34,274 bases of DNA. Origin: Bacteroidia bacterium. GTDB taxonomy: Bacteria > Bacteroidota > Bacteroidia > Chitinophagales > Chitinophagaceae. Under the pieces are notes generated by a model, which made no database searches, had not been told where the DNA came from, and saw only the letters and a program-made list of their open reading frames with translations. Below are positions 24,122 to 31,830 of the stretch, piece by piece (within the stretch, counting starts at the first letter, position 1; each line of letters begins with the position of its first letter). A program made the position numbers and the translations under genes. The DNA is taken from assembly GCA_030427635.1 (NCBI GenBank), contig JAUIBA010000036.1:1-34274 (forward strand). The letters are read 5' to 3'.

Positions 24122-26299
24122 TTACATCCGTTTTATTTCATCTGCTTCGGTACGGTGTCGCCGTATCTTATTGTCATTACGGCCAAAGTTATAGGCTACA
24201 GACATAGTGCAGTAGCGGCTATTGGGCATAAAGTCAGAAGTAGTGGTGAGGCTGGGCTGTATGTCTTCATAATGGTTGCGGTATATGAAGAATGGGTCAT
24301 CCAGAGAAACCCGTATGGTGGTAGTATCATGCAGTACTTTTTTCTGTACACCGAGGTTACTGTACAGTGTAGCTGCCTGATTGCCAACGGGAGATGTGGC
24401 ACGGTCACTTGTGTAGCTCACATAGCAGTCGGCCTGCCATCCACTACCCAGTATGAATCGGCTGTTAAGCCAGAGGTTATAGGCCGCCTTAGCTCTGGCT
24501 GCAGGTACATTGTTGATGATACCTTTGTACAGTGCATATATTCCTTTGCTGTGCAGTGTTACCTCGCACCATGTAGCAGGCTTGCCATTATATGTGATAC
24601 CCAGTGAGGCATTGCTGCACGAGCCGAAGTTAACAGGTGTATTATAGGTGTTTACAGTGCCGGCTTCCGGCATATTGAGCCATACCACATTGTCTGTAGT
24701 GTGGCTGATATCTATAGCTGTAGTTATGCGGTGCTTATAGCTGTGTCTGAGTGTGGCATTGTGGCTGTATTGCGGCAGGAGATCGGGATTACCACGCAGG
24801 TAGGTGTTGTAAAATGTGTAGTAGTTAAACGGGTTCAGCATACTATAAGCAGGCCGTTCTATCCTTCGGCCATAGTTGACTTCTGCTACATTGTCTTCAT
24901 TGGGCTTCCACGTTACATAAAGGGTGGGGAACAGTGCCGGTAAAGAGCGTGTGAATGTGGCTCCTGTAACCTCCTGAACCCCGTGTATATGAGCATACTC
25001 TCCTCTGAGGCCCATTTGCACACTCCATTGCTCATTGAGTTTCATATTGCCCGATGCATATAGTGCGGCAATATGCTCCCGGTAGCGGAATGTATTACTG
25101 CGAGTACTGTCATCTGTCCATACTCTATTGGATATTGTCTGGAAGGAAGGGTCGTTGGTAACAGTAGCATAATTGTATTTGGTGCCGCATTCCAGTTTTA
25201 TTTTATCATTTACAGGTGTTGTATAGTCTGCCTTAGCATTATATACCGTATTGGTGAGTGGTACATGGCTGCGAAGTGTTAACTGGTCAGGGAGGGGGAC
25301 TCCGTTTTGTGTAGCTTCTGTAGTCAGGTATTGATACAGGCTTTTTGTGTAGCGCAGGTAATCCACATCGGCAGTAAGCTCCTGTTTTTGTTTGAAGCTG
25401 TGTTTTATGTAGCCATTGGCTGTGATATTGCGTCGCAGACTATGCTCATTGGTATGCCGGATGCTGTACACCTCGTTACCTCCCTGGCTAGTAGTGGTAA
25501 TAATGGGTGTATTCATCGTATTGGCATTGTAGGCTCCGGTAGCAGAGCCCCCTATGGTAGTATGTTCTGAGCAGGTATGGTCCAGGCCAGCCCTAAGATT
25601 ATACTTATCATACATCTCGCGGGGCTGTGATGTAAGTATACTGTGAGCTGTAGGGTTGCCGGCAGGGTCAGTAAAGATCATATTCTGTGTCCATCCTACA
25701 CCGTTTCTTCCGTTTACATAGTTAGCCCCGGCATACCAGTTGGTAGTACCGGTATTGTAGTTTACAAGTGCCGTATTATGAGTATTCTCATAGAGGCTTT
25801 TGGTCCATGCAAGGTTTGCATTGCCATTGAACCCATGCTTGCGCAGGCGACGTAGTTTCAGGTTCACAATGCCTGCATTGCCGCTTGCATCATATGCTGC
25901 AGATGGCTGCTCCATAATCTCTATCTGTGCTATCTCTTCGGCAGTGAGTCCTTCCAGAAAATCGCGCAGGTCATCACCCGTCAGGTATGTACGGCGCCCG
26001 TTTATCATTACCATCACACCCTGTCTGCCTGTCATAGTTATGTTGCCTCTGCCATCTACCTGGAGACCGGGGATACGACGTAGTAACTCCAGCGCATTGC
26101 GGCCCGATGCGCCGGAAAGCGCCTGCACATTTACCACTGTTTTGCCGGGGCGTACCTCTATGGCTTCACGCACAGCGCTCACACTTACTTCTTTCAGCTG
26201 TTGCAGCTTTACTGTATCTGTTTTACTGTTTTGTGCGGCTGTAATGTATGGTAGTGCAAGCAATGCTAATGCAGTAGCAGAAAGAGATAGCTTTGGCAT
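24122..26299 (-). CDS. Outer-membrane beta-barrel (TonB-dependent receptor-like) protein
   Basis: A 725-residue outer-membrane protein with a signal peptide (MPKLSLSATALALLALPYITAAQ). A plug-like domain follows at about 35-155: VSVSAVREAIEVRPGKTVV, NALELLRRIPGLQVDGRGNI, a VMINGRRTYLTGDDL segment and EIMEQPSAAYDASGNAGIVN. The rest is a long barrel of alternating aromatic strands of the outer membrane beta-barrel family (OMP_b-brl_3 type), ending YCTMSVAYNFGRNDNK with a basic tail. The usual N-terminal carboxypeptidase-like repeat is absent, and no SusD partner lies beside it, so this is not a standard SusC/SusD glycan system. The ligand is unknown. It is the upstream gene of a probable two-gene unit with the Old Yellow Enzyme. 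Confidence 0.88.
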   Translation of the reverse strand: MPKLSLSATALALLALPYITAAQNSKTDTVKLQQLKEVSVSAVREAIEVRPGKTVVNVQALSGASGRNALELLRRIPGLQVDGRGNITMTGRQGVMVMINGRRTYLTGDDLRDFLEGLTAEEIAQIEIMEQPSAAYDASGNAGIVNLKLRRLRKHGFNGNANLAWTKSLYENTHNTALVNYNTGTTNWYAGANYVNGRNGVGWTQNMIFTDPAGNPTAHSILTSQPREMYDKYNLRAGLDHTCSEHTTIGGSATGAYNANTMNTPIITTTSQGGNEVYSIRHTNEHSLRRNITANGYIKHSFKQKQELTADVDYLRYTKSLYQYLTTEATQNGVPLPDQLTLRSHVPLTNTVYNAKADYTTPVNDKIKLECGTKYNYATVTNDPSFQTISNRVWTDDSTRSNTFRYREHIAALYASGNMKLNEQWSVQMGLRGEYAHIHGVQEVTGATFTRSLPALFPTLYVTWKPNEDNVAEVNYGRRIERPAYSMLNPFNYYTFYNTYLRGNPDLLPQYSHNATLRHSYKHRITTAIDISHTTDNVVWLNMPEAGTVNTYNTPVNFGSCSNASLGITYNGKPATWCEVTLHSKGIYALYKGIINNVPAARAKAAYNLWLNSRFILGSGWQADCYVSYTSDRATSPVGNQAATLYSNLGVQKKVLHDTTTIRVSLDDPFFIYRNHYEDIQPSLTTTSDFMPNSRYCTMSVAYNFGRNDNKIRRHRTEADEIKRM

Positions 26300-26478
26300 G
26301 GTGTGGGAGATTTGCTACCGAAGTTAATGAAATATGAAGGGGCGGGATAAATGAACATGCGAACATTAACATTATGTTGCTGCAGGGTAGTAGCAGGGCC
26401 TTGATTGCAGGTGTTGTCTAATATTGGTAATTTGCACGCCTGTAACAGCAGAATAAATAAACTTTTCAATATACAGAC

Positions 26479-27720
26479 ATGGCAAATATCATTCCTTTCA
26501 AGGGGTTCAGACCAGCGGCAGCACTTGCTGCAGATGTAGCTACCCTGCCTTACGATGTGGTAAACGTAGCAGAAGCAAGAGCATTCAGCAAATACCCGCA
26601 TAACTTTTATCACGTGACCCGCTCAGAGATAGACCTGCCTGAAGATGTGGATGTACACAGCCAGCAGGTATATGACAAGGCACGGGCTAACTTTGAAAAA
26701 ATGGTAAGTGAAGGTGTGCTGGTGCAGGACAATGTGCCCTGCTATTACATATATGAGCTGGTGATGGACGGACGCTCTCAGACAGGGCTTGTTTGTGGCT
26801 CATCGGTAGCTGACTATAACAATGGTATAGTAAAGAAACATGAGTTTACCCGTCCTGAAAAGGAGCTGGATCGTATAAACCATATACTTACCAGCCGTGC
26901 GCAGACAGGGGTGGTGTTTATAGCTTATAATGATTGTGATACAGTGCAGCGTACTATAGAAGAGTGGAAAGCCGCGCATAGCCCAGCATATGACTTCACT
27001 GCAGAGGATGGCATAAGCCATAAGTTGTGGGTGATGGACGATGCAGAAAAGGTAGGTGTTATTACCAATGCCTTTGCTACAGAAGTGCCCGCTACATACA
27101 TAGCAGATGGTCACCACAGGGCAGCATCGGCAGCAAAGGTGCGTAATGAGATGATAGCGCGTGGAGGTGCTGATGATGGCAACCAGCCTTATGATTATTT
27201 CATTACCTGCATATTCCCCGCCAGTCAGTGCCTGATAATAGATTATAACCGTGTAGCGAAAGACCTGAATGGTATGACCGTAGAGGAGCTGCTGCAGAAA
27301 CTGAATGCTGACTTTGATGTGCAGGCAGTGGGTAAAGATGCATATAAGCCAGCTCAGATACATGACTTTGGTATGTACCTGGGGGGAGAGTGGTATAAGC
27401 TTACTGCAAAGGAAGGTACGTATACCAACGACCCGATAGGCATACTGGATGTGACCATACTGCAGAACAATGTACTGAGCAAGCTGCTGAATATAAATGA
27501 CCCGCGTACCGACAAGCGTGTAGATTTTGTAGGTGGTATACGTGGTATGGCTGGCCTGCAGAAACGTGTAGACTCAGGCGATATGGCTGTAGCTTTTTCA
27601 CTGTACCCTGTGAGCATACAGCAGTTGTTTGACATAGCTGACAGTGGCAATGTAATGCCGCCCAAGAGTACGTGGTTTGAACCCAAGCTCAGAGACGGGC
27701 TGGTGGTGTACGCGATATAA
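26479..27720 (+). CDS. DUF1015 family protein
   Basis: A 413-residue cytosolic protein of the DUF1015 family. The N-terminus has the family pattern IIPFKGFRPAAALAADVATL followed by PYDVVNVAEARAF, and the signature YIADGHHRAASA lies at residues 207-218. Its two adjacent histidines (H212, H213) and the DGHHR motif suggest a phosphate- or metal-binding active site, but the reaction is not known. In related genomes this family often sits near serine-biosynthesis genes (serC, serA); none is present here. Its promoter may be TTG (26405-26407), a 20-nt spacer and TAATTTG (26428-26434), one base short of consensus. A terminator follows at 27733-27766. Confidence 0.9.
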   Translation: MANIIPFKGFRPAAALAADVATLPYDVVNVAEARAFSKYPHNFYHVTRSEIDLPEDVDVHSQQVYDKARANFEKMVSEGVLVQDNVPCYYIYELVMDGRSQTGLVCGSSVADYNNGIVKKHEFTRPEKELDRINHILTSRAQTGVVFIAYNDCDTVQRTIEEWKAAHSPAYDFTAEDGISHKLWVMDDAEKVGVITNAFATEVPATYIADGHHRAASAAKVRNEMIARGGADDGNQPYDYFITCIFPASQCLIIDYNRVAKDLNGMTVEELLQKLNADFDVQAVGKDAYKPAQIHDFGMYLGGEWYKLTAKEGTYTNDPIGILDVTILQNNVLSKLLNINDPRTDKRVDFVGGIRGMAGLQKRVDSGDMAVAFSLYPVSIQQLFDIADSGNVMPPKSTWFEPKLRDGLVVYAI

Positions 27721-27732
27721 TATTTCTTACAC

Positions 27733-27766
27733 ATCCCGGTGGCGCAATGCGTACACCGGGATTTTT
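27733..27766 (+). terminator. Intrinsic terminator of the DUF1015 gene
   Basis: ATCCCGGTG (27733-27741) pairs with CACCGGGAT (27754-27762), followed by TTTTT-rich sequence. It lies inside the open frame that precedes nth, which confirms that nth begins later, at 27789. Confidence 0.85.
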
Positions 27767-27788
27767 CTGTTTACTAACATGCAGGGTT

Positions 27789-28457
27789 ATGACTAAGAAA
27801 GAAAGATACAGGTTTGTTATAGATTGGTTTCAGCAACACGTACCCAATGCAGAGACAGAGCTGCACTATACCAACCCCTATGAGCTGCTGGTAGCAGTAA
27901 TTCTGTCGGCACAGTGTACTGATAAACGGGTGAATATGGTGACGCCGGCTTTGTTTGAACGTTTTCCAACACCAGAGTTACTGGCTGGGGCAATGTTTGA
28001 AGATGTGGAGCCTTTCATTCGCAGTGTGACCTTTGCGAACAACAAAACCCGCCACCTGATAGGTATGGCGGGCATGCTAATCAATGACTTTGGAGGCGAG
28101 GTGCCAGATACGGTAGAAGAGCTCATTAAGCTACCTGGCGTAGGGCGCAAGACTGCCAATGTAATCGTATCTGTAGTCTTTGATAAGCCGGGCATGGCGG
28201 TAGATACGCATGTCTTTCGTGTATCGGCACGTATAGGGCTCACCACAAGGGCAAAGACCCCACTGCAGGCAGAGCAGCAGCTGGTAGCCCATATACCGGC
28301 AGAACTGATACCGCTGGCCCATCACTGGCTCATACTGCATGGCCGCTATACATGTCTGGCCCGCAAGCCTAAATGTTCAGATTGTGGCCTGACAGCTGTT
28401 TGCAAATATTATGCTACAGATATGAAGCACCTGCATGAGGGCAGCGCTGGTCAGTAA
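27789..28457 (+). CDS. nth: Endonuclease III (DNA glycosylase/AP lyase)
   Basis: Base-excision repair enzyme that removes oxidised pyrimidines and nicks the abasic site. From the ATG at 27789 the protein has 222 residues. The helix-hairpin-helix LPGVGRKTANV (115-125) carries catalytic K121, and catalytic D139 follows in MAVDTHVFR. The 4Fe-4S cluster motif is complete near the C-terminus: C-x6-C-x2-C-x5-C in TCLARKPKCSDCGLTAVC. An upstream ATG at 27747 would place the start inside the terminator of the preceding gene. I see no promoter of its own in the short gap, so it may depend on read-through. Its last 7 bp overlap the convergent transglutaminase-like gene. Confidence 0.96.
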   Translation: MTKKERYRFVIDWFQQHVPNAETELHYTNPYELLVAVILSAQCTDKRVNMVTPALFERFPTPELLAGAMFEDVEPFIRSVTFANNKTRHLIGMAGMLINDFGGEVPDTVEELIKLPGVGRKTANVIVSVVFDKPGMAVDTHVFRVSARIGLTTRAKTPLQAEQQLVAHIPAELIPLAHHWLILHGRYTCLARKPKCSDCGLTAVCKYYATDMKHLHEGSAGQ

Positions 28458-30031
28458 CAGCACTGTTTCAGCATCAGCTCCGTGATTTCCGTGGAGCTAG
28501 TCATGAAACGGAATGTTTCCAGCTTGCCATGACTATCTAAAAACATACCCAGTGCACTTACTGTCTTGTCGTATGTTACCCTGTAAATAGTAACGCCATC
28601 GGAAGTTGTGCCTAGGTATTTCCAGGATCGCATAGTGCCGTATTTCTTATGAAAGCTGGCACATTGCCCGTCGGGCCATACTCGTATTTTCTCCCTGCTT
28701 ATCATCCGATGCCAGCTATCTGAATAACTGGCTTCTATGGCAGCGTCATCTTGTTTGTTATAATTCTTTTTGAAAGTTGCCATAGCGTGATTGAAGTCTG
28801 CTTTTGTCTGGCCGGGAGGTGCAGCCCAGAATGTAGTCGGATTGGCTGTAGCATATTTGTGAATAGTATTCATACCATCTCTGCGTACAGAAGTGTAGGG
28901 CTTCTGGTGACTGGTTCCTCCCAGGAGTGTCACATAGGTGCGTTCCTTACCTTTCTCCATTGTCTCATAATTGTACTCGCTCGATGTCGGGCACTCCAGC
29001 TTGTACAGATTTTTTGTCATGTAGTTTTCCAGGTAGTCCTGTTTGGTCTGAATCGTATTGCCATTCCAGTTGGCGTCGGGATTCAGAATGAGAGGCTTGC
29101 CACATATAAGCCTTTCACGTACCTCTTCAATGCTCAGCAGCTCATTTTGTTCGTTCATCACATAGGCCATAAATGTGGGGTCCATCCATACCCATTTGCG
29201 CAGAGAGGGTGACCATACTGCATTGATTACATGACAGTCGTTGTCGTCGGGGTCCTTTGGCAGGCAGGTTACTATGCGTGATGGGATACCCATAGATAGG
29301 TATACTTCATTGAGGAGTAACGCCAGTCCCCGGCAGTTGAGTGTTTTGCCATTCTTTTTACACACACTCAGCATGTAGAGCGCATTCTTTGTATCCGGGT
29401 TGCCCTTTCCGCCGTCATGACGTGCAGCGTTATGCACCCAGCGCATGAGGTTTATCATCCGGCTCACGTCTGTTCCCTTTCCGGCTACTGCATCCAGCTT
29501 ATAGGTCTTGCGCAGTAGTTTTAGTTTGGGGTGGTCTGCACTCTGGTAGGTAAATAGGGGAAGGTCTTTCTCCTCGCGGTAGTTGTAGACCGGTGCATCC
29601 CGCAGCACATCCAGGTAGCTGTTTTCGCAGCAGCGTGCATGACGCAGATACGCCAGAAACCTCGGCTCTGCTGCTATTGAGAGCAGGTCAGGGTCTTCTA
29701 TCATGTGGTTATAGTCGTAGTAGCCGGAACGCTCCAGTACATCCATAGCTGCTTCTTTCTTTTTCATCACTGCGTAGGTGCATGCCAGGTCGTACCAGCC
29801 ATTGTGTATTTCTTTTTTATACTTCTTTTTATCTTCTGCCGATAGCCTTGCATACTCCCGTCTGATAATGGCAAACTCCCTTTTGTAAGTTTCCGGGTTG
29901 TGCTTTTCATAGGCTGCTACCATCTTTGTTTGTTGCTCCCGGGCCAGCACTGCAAAATTATCGCCTGCTGTCTGTGCCCAGGTATGAGTAGCCAATGAGA
30001 TGGTAACCAGGAGTAATATCAGCTTTTTCAT
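28451..30031 (-). CDS. Secreted transglutaminase-like protein
   Basis: A 526-residue protein with a signal peptide (MKKLILLLVTISLATHTWAQ). The N-terminal third is helical and TPR-like (WYDLACTYAVMKKKEAAMDVLERSGYYDY). A transglutaminase-like core follows with a complete Cys-His-Asp triad: C233 in KTLNCRGLALLLNEVY, H267 in DCHVINAVW and D284 in VWMDPTF. The C-terminal part (about 420-515) resembles a small NTF2- or DUF3887-like domain. Export to the periplasm or surface is likely. Such folds can be proteases, peptide ligases or amidases, so the reaction is not known. It has many cysteines (paired CC at 134-135, near the end LKQCCY). It diverges from the yceI-like gene and its 3' end overlaps nth by 7 bp. 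Confidence 0.8.
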   Translation of the reverse strand: MKKLILLLVTISLATHTWAQTAGDNFAVLAREQQTKMVAAYEKHNPETYKREFAIIRREYARLSAEDKKKYKKEIHNGWYDLACTYAVMKKKEAAMDVLERSGYYDYNHMIEDPDLLSIAAEPRFLAYLRHARCCENSYLDVLRDAPVYNYREEKDLPLFTYQSADHPKLKLLRKTYKLDAVAGKGTDVSRMINLMRWVHNAARHDGGKGNPDTKNALYMLSVCKKNGKTLNCRGLALLLNEVYLSMGIPSRIVTCLPKDPDDNDCHVINAVWSPSLRKWVWMDPTFMAYVMNEQNELLSIEEVRERLICGKPLILNPDANWNGNTIQTKQDYLENYMTKNLYKLECPTSSEYNYETMEKGKERTYVTLLGGTSHQKPYTSVRRDGMNTIHKYATANPTTFWAAPPGQTKADFNHAMATFKKNYNKQDDAAIEASYSDSWHRMISREKIRVWPDGQCASFHKKYGTMRSWKYLGTTSDGVTIYRVTYDKTVSALGMFLDSHGKLETFRFMTSSTEITELMLKQCCY

Positions 30032-30108
30032 ATCGCCTATGTTTTCAGCCTAAATATATAAAAAGATATTCTTTATACACGTATAGCAGAAAGTAATTCG
30101 CTAAATGC

Positions 30109-30127
30109 ATGTATGTACATATATTTG
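30109..30127 (+). promoter_or_regulatory. Promoter and candidate operator of the YceI-family gene
   Basis: ATGTATGTACAT (30109-30120) runs directly into the -7 element TATATTTG (30120-30127), sharing one base. A regulator bound to the palindrome TATGTACATA (30112-30121) would block RNA polymerase. The start of transcription is expected near 30133, giving a leader of about 30 nt before the ATG at 30164. No TTTG is seen at -33. Confidence 0.6.
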
Positions 30128-30163
30128 CAATGCAATTCAGAACCAATCAAACAAAAAAGAAAA

Positions 30164-30754
30164 ATGAAAAAAATCAGCAGTATTCTGGCAGGCGCATTAA
30201 TGTTGGCCTCAGTAGGTGTAAACGCACAGTCTAAATGGACAGTAGATGGTAGTCACAGTAATGTGAAGTTCTCAGTAAGTCACCTCGTGATATCGGAGGT
30301 TGAAGGAAGCTTTACAAAGTTTGACGGTACTATAGATGCTCCTGGTGCAGACTTCAATAATGCACAGATAAACTTCACGGTAGATGTAAATAGTGTAAAT
30401 ACAGATAATGAGGGTCGTGACAAGCACCTGAAGGGTGATGACTTCTTCAATGCTGAGAAGTTTCCTAAAATGACTTTCAAAAGTACATCGTTCAAGAAAG
30501 GAAAAGGAAACAACTACACACTGGAAGGTAACCTTACCATCAGAGACATTACCAAAAAGGTAAAGTTTGATGTTACATACGGCGGCACTATGGTAGATCC
30601 ATGGGGTAATACAAAGGCGGGATTCAAAACAACGGCTAAGATAAGCAGAAAGGAATTCGGACTGCTGTGGAGCAAGGTAACTGAAGCTGGTGGAGCAGTA
30701 GTAGGAGATGAAGTAACGATGATATTGAAACTGGAATTTGGCAAGAACAAGTAA
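30164..30754 (+). CDS. YceI-family periplasmic protein (polyisoprenoid-binding type)
   Basis: A 196-residue secreted protein: signal peptide MKKISSILAGALMLASVGVNAQ, then one YceI domain of lipocalin-like beta-barrel type. The family pattern is clear: KWTVDGSHSNVKFSVSHL, EGSFTKFDGTIDA, NTDNEGRDKHLKGDDFFNAEKFP and the strand-rich end with GNLTIRDITKKVKFDVTY. Related proteins bind isoprenoid chains such as ubiquinone precursors, but the native ligand here is unknown. The frame stays open back to an ATG at 30113, but that lies in the operator and promoter, so the ATG at 30164 is the start. The convergent marR gene downstream is likely to be its regulator, since both carry the same operator. Confidence 0.92.
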   Translation: MKKISSILAGALMLASVGVNAQSKWTVDGSHSNVKFSVSHLVISEVEGSFTKFDGTIDAPGADFNNAQINFTVDVNSVNTDNEGRDKHLKGDDFFNAEKFPKMTFKSTSFKKGKGNNYTLEGNLTIRDITKKVKFDVTYGGTMVDPWGNTKAGFKTTAKISRKEFGLLWSKVTEAGGAVVGDEVTMILKLEFGKNK

Positions 30755-30778
30755 AGTTGTTTTGGGGGGATGAATGCA

Positions 30779-30815
30779 GGGCAGTACAGGTAATCTGTGC
30801 TGCCCTCTCCCTTTT
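30779..30815 (+). terminator. Intrinsic terminator of the YceI-family gene
   Basis: An 11-bp stem, GGGCAGTACAG (30779-30789) with CTGTGCTGCCC (30795-30805), has one G-U pair and a 5-nt loop. A pyrimidine run ending in TTTTT follows. Confidence 0.7.
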
Positions 30816-30926
30816 TACATAGTTATCCGGTTTCCGGCTTATTTGTTTCTATTGTCTGGTGGGTTACTGTTTAGCATGTTGGGGCAAATATTTTAAGAAT
30901 ACGGTTTGTGGATGCGTTGCTCCCAT

Positions 30927-30961
30927 AAAGGAACTGCCCGGCTTTGCCGGGCAGTTCCTTT
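30927..30961. terminator. Bidirectional terminator hairpin between the yceI-like and marR genes
   Basis: A perfect 16-bp stem, AAAGGAACTGCCCGGC (30927-30942) with GCCGGGCAGTTCCTTT (30946-30961), has a 3-nt loop. A/T-rich flanks lie on both sides, though no long T-run. It can end the marR transcript from the right and back up the yceI-like terminator from the left. Confidence 0.65.
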
Positions 30962-31004
30962 ATGTTTATTATAATTCCAGTCTGGTAGTATACCGCAGTT
31001 GTAC

Positions 31005-31466
31005 TTATGCAGTTTTATCTTCTCTCATCTTCTCGAGGAGTGCATTCAGCATTGCGGCTTCTTCGTTTGTAAGGTTTACTGTGCGATCGGTAACATCTTC
31101 TACCAACTGGCGTGCTATGTGAAGTATGTTGATACCTTCCGTAGTAAGGCCTACCAGTGTTTCTCGTTTATCCTCTTTCGACTGATATCTTGTCACCAGT
31201 TTTTTTGCCACCAGCCGGTCTATTATGCGGGGCACATTGGAGCTTTTCTCCACAATCCTTGATGCTATCTCTTTAACACACAGCTCTTTGGGGTGAGAAC
31301 CTTTAAGAATGCGCAGTACATTATGCTGCTCAGGAGTGAGTCCGTGTTTTTTTAGCTCCATACTGAGTGTATGCTTCAGCCAATAGGCTGAGTAGAGCAG
31401 ATTAACAGTAGCACGATGTTTATCGTCTGAGAACTTGTTGGACTTTATGGCTTCTTCAAGTTTCAT
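31005..31466 (-). CDS. MarR-family transcriptional regulator
   Basis: A 153-residue winged-helix regulator that works as a dimer on palindromic DNA near promoters, usually as a repressor released by a small ligand. The wHTH region spans about residues 30-130: LTPEQHNVLRILKG, then the recognition segment VKEIASRIVEKSSNVPRIIDRLVAKKLVTR, and the wing RYQSKEDKRETLVGLTTEG. The N- and C-terminal helices (NLLYSAYWLKHTLS, ALLEKMRED) form the dimer interface. The ATG at 31466 lies 4 nt after the -7 element. The operator ATGTATGTACAT at 31478-31489 abuts this promoter, suggesting autoregulation. It is convergent with the yceI-like gene, which has the same operator. The ligand is unknown. Confidence 0.94.
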   Translation of the reverse strand: MKLEEAIKSNKFSDDKHRATVNLLYSAYWLKHTLSMELKKHGLTPEQHNVLRILKGSHPKELCVKEIASRIVEKSSNVPRIIDRLVAKKLVTRYQSKEDKRETLVGLTTEGINILHIARQLVEDVTDRTVNLTNEEAAMLNALLEKMREDKTA

Positions 31467-31830
31467 AATGCAAATGTATGTATGTACATGTAATTTTAAT
31501 ATCGCTTTAATCTATTGTTGTATAAAGATATTGAAGTGGCGGGCAGAAATGAAGTTTATATCCGATAAATTTCGAAAACTACCACATAGGGATATATGTG
31601 TTATCTTTGAAAAAAATTACCTGCGGTTAATATTTTGGGATTTAGAATGCTATAAAATAAGTTGACGCTTAAATATTTAAACGAATATGTATCGTCCTTA
31701 TTTATATATTGTGATTTTGCTTTGAAAATTTATTTGCATAATATGATATAATTTGTGGAAAAGTATTAGTAATATAGCAATCCCTTTGGCCTGATTTGTT
31801 AAAATTTTAAGCGTAAAAAAAGCCTTTTTC
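31467..31830. other. AT-rich intergenic region between divergent marR and the lipoprotein gene
   Basis: About 360 bp. The left end holds the marR promoter and operator. A perfect plus-strand -7 element, TATCTTTG (31602-31609), has no -33 partner and would give the lipoprotein gene a leader of over 200 nt. A 38-codon open frame at 31549-31665 has no family resemblance. I see nothing else. Confidence 0.5.
31471..31489 (-). promoter_or_regulatory. Promoter and candidate operator of marR
   Basis: The minus-strand -7 element TACATTTG (31471-31478) fits TAnnTTTG and ends 4 nt before the marR ATG. The shared 12-mer (ATGTATGTACAT read on the plus strand, 31478-31489) touches it, with core palindrome ATGTACAT (31482-31489). 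A bound regulator would cover the -10 to -25 region. Confidence 0.58.

Noticed and set aside
27747..27788. Upstream ATG for nth
   Set aside because: It lies within the terminator hairpin of the DUF1015 gene; the 27789 start gives the normal length and a better leader.
31549..31665. 38-codon plus-strand frame in the AT-rich gap
   Set aside because: No ribosome-binding site, composition typical of AT-rich noise, no family resemblance.
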